Source: an uncultured bacterium
GTDB taxonomy: Bacteria > Cyanobacteriota > Vampirovibrionia > Obscuribacterales > Obscuribacteraceae
Assembly (NCBI GenBank): GCA_903835185.1
Contig: CAILLX010000163.1
Span: 1 to 64,000, forward strand
Reading direction: 5' to 3'
DNA length: 64,000 nucleotides
Of the stretch, positions 42,602 through 50,466 are shown in pieces. Position 1 is the first letter of the stretch. Every line of letters starts with the position of its first letter. Below the pieces are notes generated by a model. The model saw nothing but the letters and a program-made list of their open reading frames with translations. It was not told the DNA's origin and ran no database searches. The position numbers were made by a program, and so were the translations under genes.

Positions 42602-43624
42602 ATGCAACGCTGTTTTTATTTCGCTAAAGCGGACTTTCCCCGGTTTTTTGAACTCATGCGCAGTTTCGGACCGGTGCATGCACCGGTGGCAGTCTCCAGT
42701 GCATCTTCTTCTTTTATGCCGGTATCTGGGGTTGACCAGATTAATATGCAAGCCCTGCGTACTATCTTGCCGCCCAAGAAATTGTTCTACCCGCCCCAGG
42801 AGCCACTGGTTTCTTTCTCAGAGGCGGGTTTTGAGCAAACGGCTCCAGACACCGCACCTCAAGTCCTTTTTGGTGTGCATCCCTGCGATTTAGCCGGGTT
42901 GGCTATTCTTGACAAAATTTTTGTTGCTCACCCTGGTGATGCTCATTATATGTCGCGACGGCAGAGCACTCTGGTTGTGGGGCTTTCCTGCCTGCCTGAT
43001 CCCAACTGCTTCTGCACCTCTATGGGCTGCGGTGGTGCGCCAGCTCGTGGGTTTGATCTTTTCCTTACTGATCTGGACAAAGGTTATTTTGTGCAAGTCG
43101 GAACACCGGCAGGTCTTAGCCTGCTCAGTCCTGCGTATGAATATATAAGACCGGCAAAAACTGAACAAACAGACCAGTATAAAGAGTTCTGGCAGAAACG
43201 AGAAGAATGTTTTGTGTCCGGCTTTCAGGGCGATAATCTTCCTGCCATTATGGATGTTGAGTCAGATCACCCGATGTGGCAGGAGCTGGGATCTCGCTGC
43301 TTGAGCTGTGGCAACTGTGTGATGGTTTGTCCGACCTGCTACTGTTTTGACATGGTTGATACATTGTCATTGAGCGGTACCTGCGGAGAGCGTTGTCGTC
43401 AGTGGGACGGCTGTCAGTTTAACGGTTTTGCCAAAGTAGCAGGCGATTTTAACTTTAGAGCCACAGCCGTTGAACGTTACAAGTTTTGGTTCCGCCATAA
43501 ATTGCACGGTTTTGAAGATCCATACGGCGATAAGACTTGTGTTGGTTGCGGGCGGTGCCGGGTCTCCTGTCCGGCTGACATAGATCGCATCGTTGAAATG
43601 GTGCCTCGCCTGGCAGGTAAATAA
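42602..43624 (+). CDS. hydB: Group 3b hydrogenase beta subunit (HydB/AsrA-like, 4Fe-4S)
   Basis: This 340-residue protein of the HydB/AsrA group has an N-terminal domain with FGVHPCDLAGLAILDKIF and SCLPDPNCFCTSMGCG. Two ferredoxin-type clusters follow near the C-terminus (CLSCGNCVMVCPTCYCFD and CVGCGRCRVSCPADIDRI), plus CGERCRQWDGCQ. It passes electrons between the flavin subunit and the hydrogenase small subunit. ATG 42602 has GGAG upstream and starts MQRCFYF; an earlier in-frame start at 42578 is less likely. It is the first structural gene of the hydBGDA order known from Pyrococcus sulfhydrogenases and bacterial group 3b enzymes. Confidence 0.9.
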   Translation: MQRCFYFAKADFPRFFELMRSFGPVHAPVAVSSASSSFMPVSGVDQINMQALRTILPPKKLFYPPQEPLVSFSEAGFEQTAPDTAPQVLFGVHPCDLAGLAILDKIFVAHPGDAHYMSRRQSTLVVGLSCLPDPNCFCTSMGCGGAPARGFDLFLTDLDKGYFVQVGTPAGLSLLSPAYEYIRPAKTEQTDQYKEFWQKREECFVSGFQGDNLPAIMDVESDHPMWQELGSRCLSCGNCVMVCPTCYCFDMVDTLSLSGTCGERCRQWDGCQFNGFAKVAGDFNFRATAVERYKFWFRHKLHGFEDPYGDKTCVGCGRCRVSCPADIDRIVEMVPRLAGK

Positions 43625-43657
43625 GTTTGGAAAGCGGCTGTTTAAGGAATTGAAATA

Positions 43658-44503
43658 ATGAGTGCTACCTTGAAATCACCACTTTTGCCGACCTGCGGTA
43701 CCTTGCGCTCAATTGAGGAGATTGCGCCTGATAATTTTCTCTACCGTTTTAAATTTACTGATAAGACGTTGAGCTCCTGCATGCCGGGACAGTTTGTACA
43801 GCTCTGGTTGCCAGGCGTTGGTGAATCAGCAATATCTATCTGCTCTGGCAAGACTGGTGATACCCTTGAGCTGCTAATCAGGCGTGTCGGACGGGTGACA
43901 ACGTCAGCAGCCAAGATGACTGAAGGTCAGATAGTTGGATTGCGTGGACCATTTGGCCGTGGATTTCCTGTCGAACATTTTCGAGGCAAGAGTGTCTGTA
44001 TGGTAGCTGGCGGTTGCGGTGTAGCACCGTTGCGCGGGCTATGGCAGTACCTTCTCGATCATCGCTGTGACTATGACAGACTGACTCTTGTTTACGGGAT
44101 GCGACGCCCGTCCGATATGCTTTTTGCCCGGGAATTTAAGGAGATGGCAAAACGCAAGGATATTGATCTTTTGCTATCTTCAGAGAATCTGCCGCCAGAA
44201 GATAAAACAGTTGTTCCGATGCAGCATGGCATGGTGACAGCAGTACTGCATTCTGCTCCGCTGGCTCCGGATTATCAGATTGCTGTGTGCGGTCCGCCTG
44301 TCATGTATAAGTTTGTGGTGCGCGACTTGCGCCGGCGTGGAGTGCCTGACGAAAATATGTGGTTGTCTCTTGAGCGCCACATGAAGTGTGGCATCGGTAA
44401 ATGCGGGCACTGCTTTGTCAGCGGAAAACTTTCCTGCCAGTGCGGACCTGTCTTCAGGCTGGATGAACTTAAGGGTCTCCCAGAAGCGATTGAGTGCGAG
44501 TAG
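43658..44503 (+). CDS. hydG: Group 3b hydrogenase gamma subunit (HydG/AsrB-like, FAD/NAD(P))
   Basis: This is a 281-residue ferredoxin-NADP reductase-like protein. It has an FAD-binding barrel (PGQFVQLWLPGVGESAISI, LLIRRVGRVTTSA), an NAD(P)-binding part (VCMVAGGCGVAPLRGLWQYL, YGMRRPSDMLF, VCGPPVMYKFV) and a C-terminal 2Fe-2S motif (MKCGIGKCGHCFVSGKLSCQCGPVF). It couples H2 oxidation or evolution to NAD(P)+/NAD(P)H. It lies 33 bp after hydB and 15 bp before the small subunit gene. The family assignment is firm; the choice of NADP over NAD is inferred from group 3b. Confidence 0.92.
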   Translation: MSATLKSPLLPTCGTLRSIEEIAPDNFLYRFKFTDKTLSSCMPGQFVQLWLPGVGESAISICSGKTGDTLELLIRRVGRVTTSAAKMTEGQIVGLRGPFGRGFPVEHFRGKSVCMVAGGCGVAPLRGLWQYLLDHRCDYDRLTLVYGMRRPSDMLFAREFKEMAKRKDIDLLLSSENLPPEDKTVVPMQHGMVTAVLHSAPLAPDYQIAVCGPPVMYKFVVRDLRRRGVPDENMWLSLERHMKCGIGKCGHCFVSGKLSCQCGPVFRLDELKGLPEAIECE

Positions 44504-44518
44504 TGAGGAGTAATTGAC

Positions 44519-45316
44519 ATGACAGAAAGAGGCAAGTCACTACCAACAATAGCGCTCGAGGAGCTTGCAGGTTGTGCAGGCGAGTTGCTGGTTATACTTG
44601 AAAATCTAGATCAACTCCTGCCGTTTGCCCGGGTGCTGCGCTTTCGCTTTGGGCAGAGCCGGAATGATACCGGACCGGTAGACATCTCTTTTGTGGAAGG
44701 CTCGGTCAGCCAGCCGCATGATCTGGAGACGTTAAAATTGATTCGGCAGCGGTCAAAAATGGTGATAGCAGTAGGCAACTGTGCTGTCTGGGGATGCGTG
44801 CAAGGATCATGCGCTCAGAAGTATCCGGTGCCTGAGATGCTTCGCAAGGTTTACGGAGACGACACGCATATTGATTCCCTGCCTTCGGCAGGGATAGATA
44901 ATTATATAAAGGTCGACGCCAAACTTTCCGGCTGCCCGATTAATGCCACGCAACTACTGGCAGTGGCAGCCAGCGCTTTACGCGGACACCTGCCCTATGT
45001 CATACAGAAGCCAGTGTGCCTTGAGTGCAAATACAAGGAGAATGTCTGTGTACTGGTGGAGCAAGGTTTGCCTTGCCTGGGTCCGGTGACAGCTGCTGGT
45101 TGTGGAGCGTTGTGTCCCAGCCTGGGAGCAGCCTGCTATGGCTGTTGGGGTGTGTGCGAAGCACCACAGATTGATGCCATGACGTCGACTCTAACCGACA
45201 AGGGCTATAAGTACGAAGAGGTGCGAAGCAGGCTGACTACTTTTGGCGGATCAGAGAAACTCTTCGGACGCGATGAGACGTCCGCCGCAGGAGCCAGCTG
45301 TATAACTGCCGAATAG
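44519..45316 (+). CDS. hydD: Group 3b [NiFe] hydrogenase small (delta) subunit
   Basis: This 265-residue small subunit has the expected Cys sets for the medial and distal clusters (VCLECKYKENVC, CLGPVTAAGCGALCPSLGAACYGCWGVC). For the proximal cluster it has C88 in VGNCAVWGC and C139 in LSGCP. The N-terminal CxxC that normally supplies the other two ligands reads C19-A-G-E22: the second Cys is Glu. The subunit carries electrons from the [NiFe] site to hydB/hydG. Gene order and spacing (15 bp after hydG, 58 bp before the large subunit) fit a single operon. Confidence 0.9.
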   Translation: MTERGKSLPTIALEELAGCAGELLVILENLDQLLPFARVLRFRFGQSRNDTGPVDISFVEGSVSQPHDLETLKLIRQRSKMVIAVGNCAVWGCVQGSCAQKYPVPEMLRKVYGDDTHIDSLPSAGIDNYIKVDAKLSGCPINATQLLAVAASALRGHLPYVIQKPVCLECKYKENVCVLVEQGLPCLGPVTAAGCGALCPSLGAACYGCWGVCEAPQIDAMTSTLTDKGYKYEEVRSRLTTFGGSEKLFGRDETSAAGASCITAE

Positions 45317-45374
45317 CGGCACCGCGCCAGGAAAGGTTTGAACTGAGGGTAATTGCTTTTGCAGGAGTCAGCTG

Positions 45375-46685
45375 ATGACCGAGTTGGAAAAGAAAACTAT
45401 TAAGATTGCCGAGGTAACCCGTGTTGAAGGACATTCTGCTGTTCATGTCGAAATTACTGATGGACAGGTGACCGATGTCAAAATGGAGGTCACAGAGGGG
45501 AAACGCTTTTTTGAAAGGATGCTGCTCGGGCACCAGTTTAGCGAAATGCCGCACCTCACCTCTCGTATCTGCGCTATCTGCTCGGCAGGACATGTGCTGG
45601 CTGCAATTCATTCTGTAGAGCGGGCTTCCGGAATTACTGTATCAGAGACAACACGCCTCTTCCGCCTTCTCATGCAGATGGGTATGTTCATTGAGTCTCA
45701 TGCTACGCATATATACGCTTTGGCATTGCCTGACTTTGTCGGTGCTCAAGATGTGGCTGATCTGGCTACTCGCTTTCAAGCAAAGTTTATTGAATGGACC
45801 AAGTTGCGCAGTCTCGGTGCTGCTATTCAAACTACAGTTGGTGGGCGCCCCTTCCATCCAGTGAATCTGCATGTGGGCGGCTTGTCGCATTATCCATCTG
45901 TTGCTCAATTAGAGCCGCTTCTGGCGCAGCTCAAAGAGTATCAGCAGATTGCTGTTGATCTGTGCGAGTTGCTTTTAGGCTTTGCTCCGCCAGTGCGCCG
46001 AACTACAGATCCTTGTTACATGGCGCTTATTCCGCCTGACGGTGAGTATGGTTATATGGGCGATCGCGTCAAAGCAAGCGATGGCTGGGAAGACAGCATT
46101 GACAATTACAAAGAATATCTTGGCGAAAAAGTTTTGCCATATAGCCATGCCAAACAATCGAATGCGCGGGGCAAGTCGCTTATGGTAGGCTCTCTGGCGC
46201 GATTGGCTCTCTTTGGAGATCGTTTAGGGCGGATGGCCAAGCCGCTTTATGAGAAGAGCCCAATTGCTTCCGGTGATACCAACACTATCTGGAATAACCT
46301 TGCTCAAGCTCTGGAGCTTGTTGATGCCATCGAACAGAGCATTGCTATCATTGGGAAACTTAAGAGCACTCCTTACCAGATTGATTTACATGATCCGCGT
46401 AAGCAATCTATTAAGGCTGGCTCAGCAACAGGAGCTACAGAATGTCCGCGCGGCACTCTTTATCATCATTTTGTACTCGATGACTCAGGCAAGATTATGG
46501 AAGCAGATATTGTCACTCCTACTGCTCAAAATGTCGGGCGGATGGAAGTGGATATTAGAGAAGTGGTGCAGCAGGCGAAGGACCCCACAGCCGCTGAGGT
46601 TCGTGATCACCTGGAGACCTTGCTGCGTGCATATGATCCTTGCAACACGTGTGCTACGCACATGGTGAGTATCAGCTATCGCTAG
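45375..46685 (+). CDS. hydA: Group 3b [NiFe] hydrogenase large (alpha) subunit
   Basis: The 436-residue catalytic subunit begins IKIAEVTRVEGHSAVHVEI, typical of group 3. The N-terminal Ni-Fe ligand motif is R64-I-C66-A-I-C69-S-A-G-H (usually RxCGxC). The C-terminal motif is D421-P-C423-N-T-C426-A-T-H429, followed by seven residues (MVSISYR) that the M52 protease should remove. The stop codon TAG is part of an 8-bp target duplication created by a MITE-like insertion right after the gene. The enzyme is cytoplasmic and would consume or release H2 with NAD(P)H. It lacks the extensions of membrane-bound types. Confidence 0.94.
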   Translation: MTELEKKTIKIAEVTRVEGHSAVHVEITDGQVTDVKMEVTEGKRFFERMLLGHQFSEMPHLTSRICAICSAGHVLAAIHSVERASGITVSETTRLFRLLMQMGMFIESHATHIYALALPDFVGAQDVADLATRFQAKFIEWTKLRSLGAAIQTTVGGRPFHPVNLHVGGLSHYPSVAQLEPLLAQLKEYQQIAVDLCELLLGFAPPVRRTTDPCYMALIPPDGEYGYMGDRVKASDGWEDSIDNYKEYLGEKVLPYSHAKQSNARGKSLMVGSLARLALFGDRLGRMAKPLYEKSPIASGDTNTIWNNLAQALELVDAIEQSIAIIGKLKSTPYQIDLHDPRKQSIKAGSATGATECPRGTLYHHFVLDDSGKIMEADIVTPTAQNVGRMEVDIREVVQQAKDPTAAEVRDHLETLLRAYDPCNTCATHMVSISYR

Positions 46686-46687
46686 GT

Positions 46688-46791
46688 CCAATACCGGACA
46701 GTTAAGACGTAGGTGCGCGTCGGGACGCGCCCGCTGGGCGGCTCGCGAGCCGGCCCTACAAGTTGTAGACCGCTTATCTAAACGGTATTGC
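46688..46791. repeat. MITE-like element, copy A, with 8-bp target duplication
   Basis: The ends CCAATACCGGACAGTTAAG and CTTATCTAAACGGTATTG are inverted repeats. The GC-rich core (GGGCGGCTCGCGAGCC and neighbours) forms a hairpin. The direct repeat CGCTAGGT occurs at 46680-46687 and 46792-46799, one copy on each side, as expected for a transposed element with 8-bp target duplication. The left copy contains the last sense codon and stop of the hydrogenase large-subunit gene. The reverse complement of the element at 59025-59130 is nearly identical to this copy. A separate small hairpin (AAGCAG/CTGCTT, 46865-46883) lies further on, before purF. Confidence 0.8.
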
Positions 46792-46984
46792 CGCTAGGTG
46801 CGTAAACAGAAAGCTTCCGGGATTGTAAAGAGGCCTGATCTTTATCGGTGACTCTTACAGCAGAAAGCAGGTTTGCTCTGCTTGGCAATCGATATACGGT
46901 AACAATTACTGCGTTGGGCTTGGATCATCGGCTAGAACCGGTTATCCTTAACTAGCAGGTATAGATAGGATTGATTGCAAGCAG

Positions 46985-48436
46985 ATGTGCGGTCTCATTG
47001 GTGTTGTTGGAACAGTTGAATCTGCCTATGAAGTCTATTTAGGTTTGATGAACCTTCAGCACAGAGGTCAGGATGGCGCTGGCATCTTGACTACTGAAAC
47101 AAAGTGTGGCTCCGAATTCCACTTGCAGAAAGGCACTGGACTTGTTGAAAACGTCTTTTCGGAACGTTCATTCAAGAACCTGCGTGGCACAGCGGCCATA
47201 GGGCATACGCGGTATGCAACTATCAGCCGGAATGATCCTAATCTGTTGCAGCCGTTTCTCGATTACAAGGCTGGTATTGGGCTTGGGCATAACGGACAGA
47301 TTGTCAACTTCTACGAGCTGCGCGACCGGCTTAGTAATGCCGGTGTCCCAGTGAAAGACTTGGAGTCCGATTCCGACCTGATATTACGGCTTTTGACCGC
47401 CACGCTCAATCAGGATAAGGCGGTCGGTGCAGATGAGCTGTTTCAGGCGGTGGGCAGCATTATGGACGAGCTGGTTGGCAGTTATGCAGTAGTTGGGCTG
47501 GTCAAGGACGGCTCACTGTTTGGCTTGCGTGATCCAAATGGAATCAGGCCGCTTTTCATCGGAACAAAAGCCAATGAGAGCGGTGAGACTGCTCATGCTC
47601 TGTCTAGCGAAACAGTAGTGCTTAATTTCCTTGGTTATACAAAGATTGAAGAAGTTGCTCCTGGTGAGCTGGTTTATATCGATAATGTCGGTGGACTATC
47701 TCGCAAACGTCTATGTGAGAGAGCTTATGCACCATGCATGTTTGAGTGGGTCTACTTTGCACGTGTCGAATCGAAGTTTGGTTCTACTTCTGTCTACAGA
47801 GCGCGTTTTAAGCTCGGTCAGATTCTGGCTCAGCAGCTGCAGCAGGAAGGGATTGAGGCTGATGTTGTTGTTCCAGTTCCCGAGACAAGCCGAATTGCTG
47901 CTGTGGCTATTGCAGAGACTCTTAATCTGCCGTGCCGTGAGCTTCTGATAAAGAACAGGTATATTCAGCGAACGTTTATTCTCGAAGGGCAGGAATCGCG
48001 ACTGGAGGCGATAAGACGCAAACTTTTCCCTATTGCCGAAGAGATAGAAGGGAAGCGTTGCCTGATCGTTGATGATAGTATCGTTCGAGGCAATACAGCC
48101 CGGCAGATTGTGAAACTGGTGCGCCAAGCTGGTGCGCGTGAAGTTATTCTTGTCTCCAGCTGCCCACCGATAGACAGTCCGTGCTATTACGGGATTGATT
48201 TTCCCAGTCCCGATGAGCTAATCGCCTACAATCGGAGCAACGATGAGATTGCTGCGGCACTTGGTGTTGATCGAGTGGTCTTTCAGTCTGTAGCAGGATT
48301 AGCCTCAGCACTTCAGCAACCTTCCTTGTGCACAGGCTGTATTACTGGAGTCTATCCTACAGACACTGGATGTGCCGCAGAGTTCGAGATACACAGGCAG
48401 CACGACAGGAACTGTCCCTCACTGAGGACATGTTGA
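46985..48436 (+). CDS. purF: Amidophosphoribosyltransferase
   Basis: PurF transfers ammonia from glutamine to PRPP, the first committed step of purine synthesis. The chain starts MCGLIGVVG, with C2 as the N-terminal nucleophile (no propeptide). It has QHRGQDGAG and AIGHTRYAT in the glutaminase domain and the PRPP-binding motif CLIVDDSIVRGNTARQIV in the transferase domain. CMFEWVYFARVES and CTGCITGVYPTD are further family patterns. At 483 residues it has normal length. It opens a nine-gene operon; the 190 bp upstream contain no purine-riboswitch pattern. Confidence 0.97.
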   Translation: MCGLIGVVGTVESAYEVYLGLMNLQHRGQDGAGILTTETKCGSEFHLQKGTGLVENVFSERSFKNLRGTAAIGHTRYATISRNDPNLLQPFLDYKAGIGLGHNGQIVNFYELRDRLSNAGVPVKDLESDSDLILRLLTATLNQDKAVGADELFQAVGSIMDELVGSYAVVGLVKDGSLFGLRDPNGIRPLFIGTKANESGETAHALSSETVVLNFLGYTKIEEVAPGELVYIDNVGGLSRKRLCERAYAPCMFEWVYFARVESKFGSTSVYRARFKLGQILAQQLQQEGIEADVVVPVPETSRIAAVAIAETLNLPCRELLIKNRYIQRTFILEGQESRLEAIRRKLFPIAEEIEGKRCLIVDDSIVRGNTARQIVKLVRQAGAREVILVSSCPPIDSPCYYGIDFPSPDELIAYNRSNDEIAAALGVDRVVFQSVAGLASALQQPSLCTGCITGVYPTDTGCAAEFEIHRQHDRNCPSLRTC

Positions 48437-48437
48437 G

Positions 48438-49286
48438 ATGCAGATTAATGTCGTCTTCGGGAGTGTCTCAGACAAGCATGTTTATGAACCGTTATGCGAG
48501 CAGTTGCGCTCCATTGAGGGGCTCAGTGTGCACCAGGAAGTCTGTTCGGCGCATAGAGAGCCGGAGCAACTGCGCTCTTTTATTAAGGAACATCCATGCG
48601 ATCTCGTTATTGCTGGAGCTGGACTGGCTGCCCACCTGCCTGGTGTCATAGCTTCGCAGACATCAACGCCGGTCATAGGCATACCTGTTTCCGGTGTGCT
48701 TCAAGGTCTCGATGCGCTTCTGTCGGTGTTGCAGATGCCTAAAGGAATGCCGGTCCTGACTTCTGGCATTGAAAGTGTCAGCACAGTCGTTCGTTTTGTC
48801 AACTGGTATCAAAAGCACCAGGCACATCCGCCGGTGTTATATGTAGTGGCATCTCCGGAAGCAGGAGAACTTGTGCGCAAGTTCCGCGAGCCGCTCGAAG
48901 CGATCAACTGGCGTTTTGTCAATCATCCTTGCGAGGCTGAAAACCTGACTGGGCTTGATTACCAGCCTGCAGTGCTGGAAGTCTGGCTGGTTAACCTTGG
49001 TGATAAAAATGAACAACGTGAGTTTGTTGAAAGGTTTGCCCAGTCGGGTGACGCAGCGCATGAGAATACATGTGCTGCAATTGCCGTGCCGGTTGTGCTG
49101 CAGAAGGAGTACAGCGGCGATCTGAGGCTGTTTTCCGAGCTGACTGGTGCTGGTGCTCTCTGGGTCGGTGTGAACAATATTACTAATGTCCATCTGTCCG
49201 TTCTCAAACTCTGGCCATGCAGTGTGGCAGAGCGCGTTCTTCTATGGGATCTCAAGCGAGGAAGCAAAACTGGTGTCGTCGCCTAA
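48438..49286 (+). CDS. purE: N5-CAIR mutase PurE with degenerate second PurE-like half
   Basis: Residues 1-160 are a standard PurE (VVFGSVSDKHVYEPL, VCSAHREPEQL, VIAGAGLAAHLPGVIASQTSTPVIGIPVS). Residues 161-282 look like a second, eroded copy of the fold: VLYVVASPEAGELVRKFREPL mirrors the first strand and helix, and VPVVLQKEYSGDLRLFSELTGAGALWVGVNNITNVHLSVLKLW mirrors IPVSGVLQGLDALLSVLQMPKGMPVLTSGIESVSTVVRFVNW. Class I bacterial PurE is usually about 165 residues and needs PurK, which is not in this operon. The gene sits 1 bp after purF and 1 bp before purC. Confidence 0.9.
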   Translation: MQINVVFGSVSDKHVYEPLCEQLRSIEGLSVHQEVCSAHREPEQLRSFIKEHPCDLVIAGAGLAAHLPGVIASQTSTPVIGIPVSGVLQGLDALLSVLQMPKGMPVLTSGIESVSTVVRFVNWYQKHQAHPPVLYVVASPEAGELVRKFREPLEAINWRFVNHPCEAENLTGLDYQPAVLEVWLVNLGDKNEQREFVERFAQSGDAAHENTCAAIAVPVVLQKEYSGDLRLFSELTGAGALWVGVNNITNVHLSVLKLWPCSVAERVLLWDLKRGSKTGVVA

Positions 49287-49287
49287 C

Positions 49288-50463
49288 ATGCAAAATTGGC
49301 AACTTCTTTATGACGGTTCTGTCAAGCGAGTCTGGCAGTCGCCGTACAAAGCTGATCAGATTCTTTTCGAGTACACGGACGATTATTCCGTCTTCGACTG
49401 GGGAAAGATGCCGGATACGATTGCTCATAAGGGTACGTCGCTGGCCGCGCTCGGCGCCTACTTTTTTGAAGAGCTCGCCAGAGCTGAGAGATGGGCAATG
49501 CTGCCAACTTCGCCACACCTCGAGCGTTTTGATAAAGGCTGGCTGAAACGCCGCTGGGCACACCCGTGTTTTGTCAATGAACTGGCCTTGCATGGCGCCA
49601 GAAGTCACTACCAGGATCTGGTTGCTCCTAATGGACAGCGGATTGAGTTCAGTCAGCTCGGTGGCTGTACCGGTCCAATCTTTCTCGAGGTGCTCAAAGC
49701 CGAGGTAGATCGTCCGGTAGTGCATCATTTGATTGGACAGCCAGTTTACTTCTACCCGCAACGAAAAAATGTTGTTGCACCGCGATTGATACCATTGGAA
49801 GTGGTATTCCGTTTTGGCATGCCGGCGGGCAGTTCGCTCAAGGCTCGTCTGGATGCAGATCCTGGTTATATTCAGATGCTCGAGCTTTCTGGAATTCCTA
49901 GTGAAGGACAGATGTTTGAGCATCCAGTTGTCGAGTTTTTCACCAAGCTTGAATCAAAAGATCGACTTCTAACAGCACAGGAGGCGGCACTAACCTCCGG
50001 GCTGTCAGCTGAACAGTTTGAAAGACTGATTGAATTTGCTTTCGATTTATCTCTGGCGCTGTATGCGCTTTTTGCCGAGCGAGGCATTGAGCTTTGGGAT
50101 GGCAAGTTTGAGTTTGTGGCGACTGGTTCGGGCGTGATGCTTGCTGATAGTATTGGCCCTGATGAGTTGCGACTTGTCTATAAAGACTGCCATCTTTCTA
50201 AAGAACTAATCCGTCAGGTTTACCGCGGCAGCAGCTGGGAGAACGCTTTGAAAGAGGCCCAGCAGCTAGCCAAAGGTAGAGCTGGTGCTTCCTGGAAAGA
50301 GATTTGCATAAGTGAGCTCAACGCACGACCTGAGCCGTTGCCGTTAGCGTTTAAAGCGATTGTTGATAAGTTGTATGGTGCGCTTACCAATCACATAATG
50401 GGGCAGGAGATTTTCAAAGATCATCCAAGCCTGGACGGTTTTATTCAAGCTCTCCCGAGGTGA
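49288..50463 (+). CDS. purC: Phosphoribosylaminoimidazole-succinocarboxamide synthase
   Basis: PurC joins aspartate to CAIR. The 391-residue chain starts MQNWQLLYDGSVKRVWQ, matching the family opening 'LLYEGKAKRVY', and contains YTDDYSVFDWGKMPDTIAHKG, VVAPRLIPLEVVFRFGMPAGSSL and IELWDGKFEFVA with LADSIGPDELRLV (substrate and metal-binding Asp/Glu). It is longer than the E. coli enzyme (237) and of the Gly-rich long type. ATG 49288 lies directly after the purE stop; the longer frame from 49186 overlaps purE and has no family likeness. Confidence 0.94.
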   Translation: MQNWQLLYDGSVKRVWQSPYKADQILFEYTDDYSVFDWGKMPDTIAHKGTSLAALGAYFFEELARAERWAMLPTSPHLERFDKGWLKRRWAHPCFVNELALHGARSHYQDLVAPNGQRIEFSQLGGCTGPIFLEVLKAEVDRPVVHHLIGQPVYFYPQRKNVVAPRLIPLEVVFRFGMPAGSSLKARLDADPGYIQMLELSGIPSEGQMFEHPVVEFFTKLESKDRLLTAQEAALTSGLSAEQFERLIEFAFDLSLALYALFAERGIELWDGKFEFVATGSGVMLADSIGPDELRLVYKDCHLSKELIRQVYRGSSWENALKEAQQLAKGRAGASWKEICISELNARPEPLPLAFKAIVDKLYGALTNHIMGQEIFKDHPSLDGFIQALPR

Positions 50464-50466
50464 TTA

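Noticed and set aside
46800..46984. Purine or ZTP/PRPP riboswitch upstream of purF
   Set aside because: Only a 6-bp hairpin (46865-46883) was seen; none of the conserved loop sequences of these riboswitches are present.
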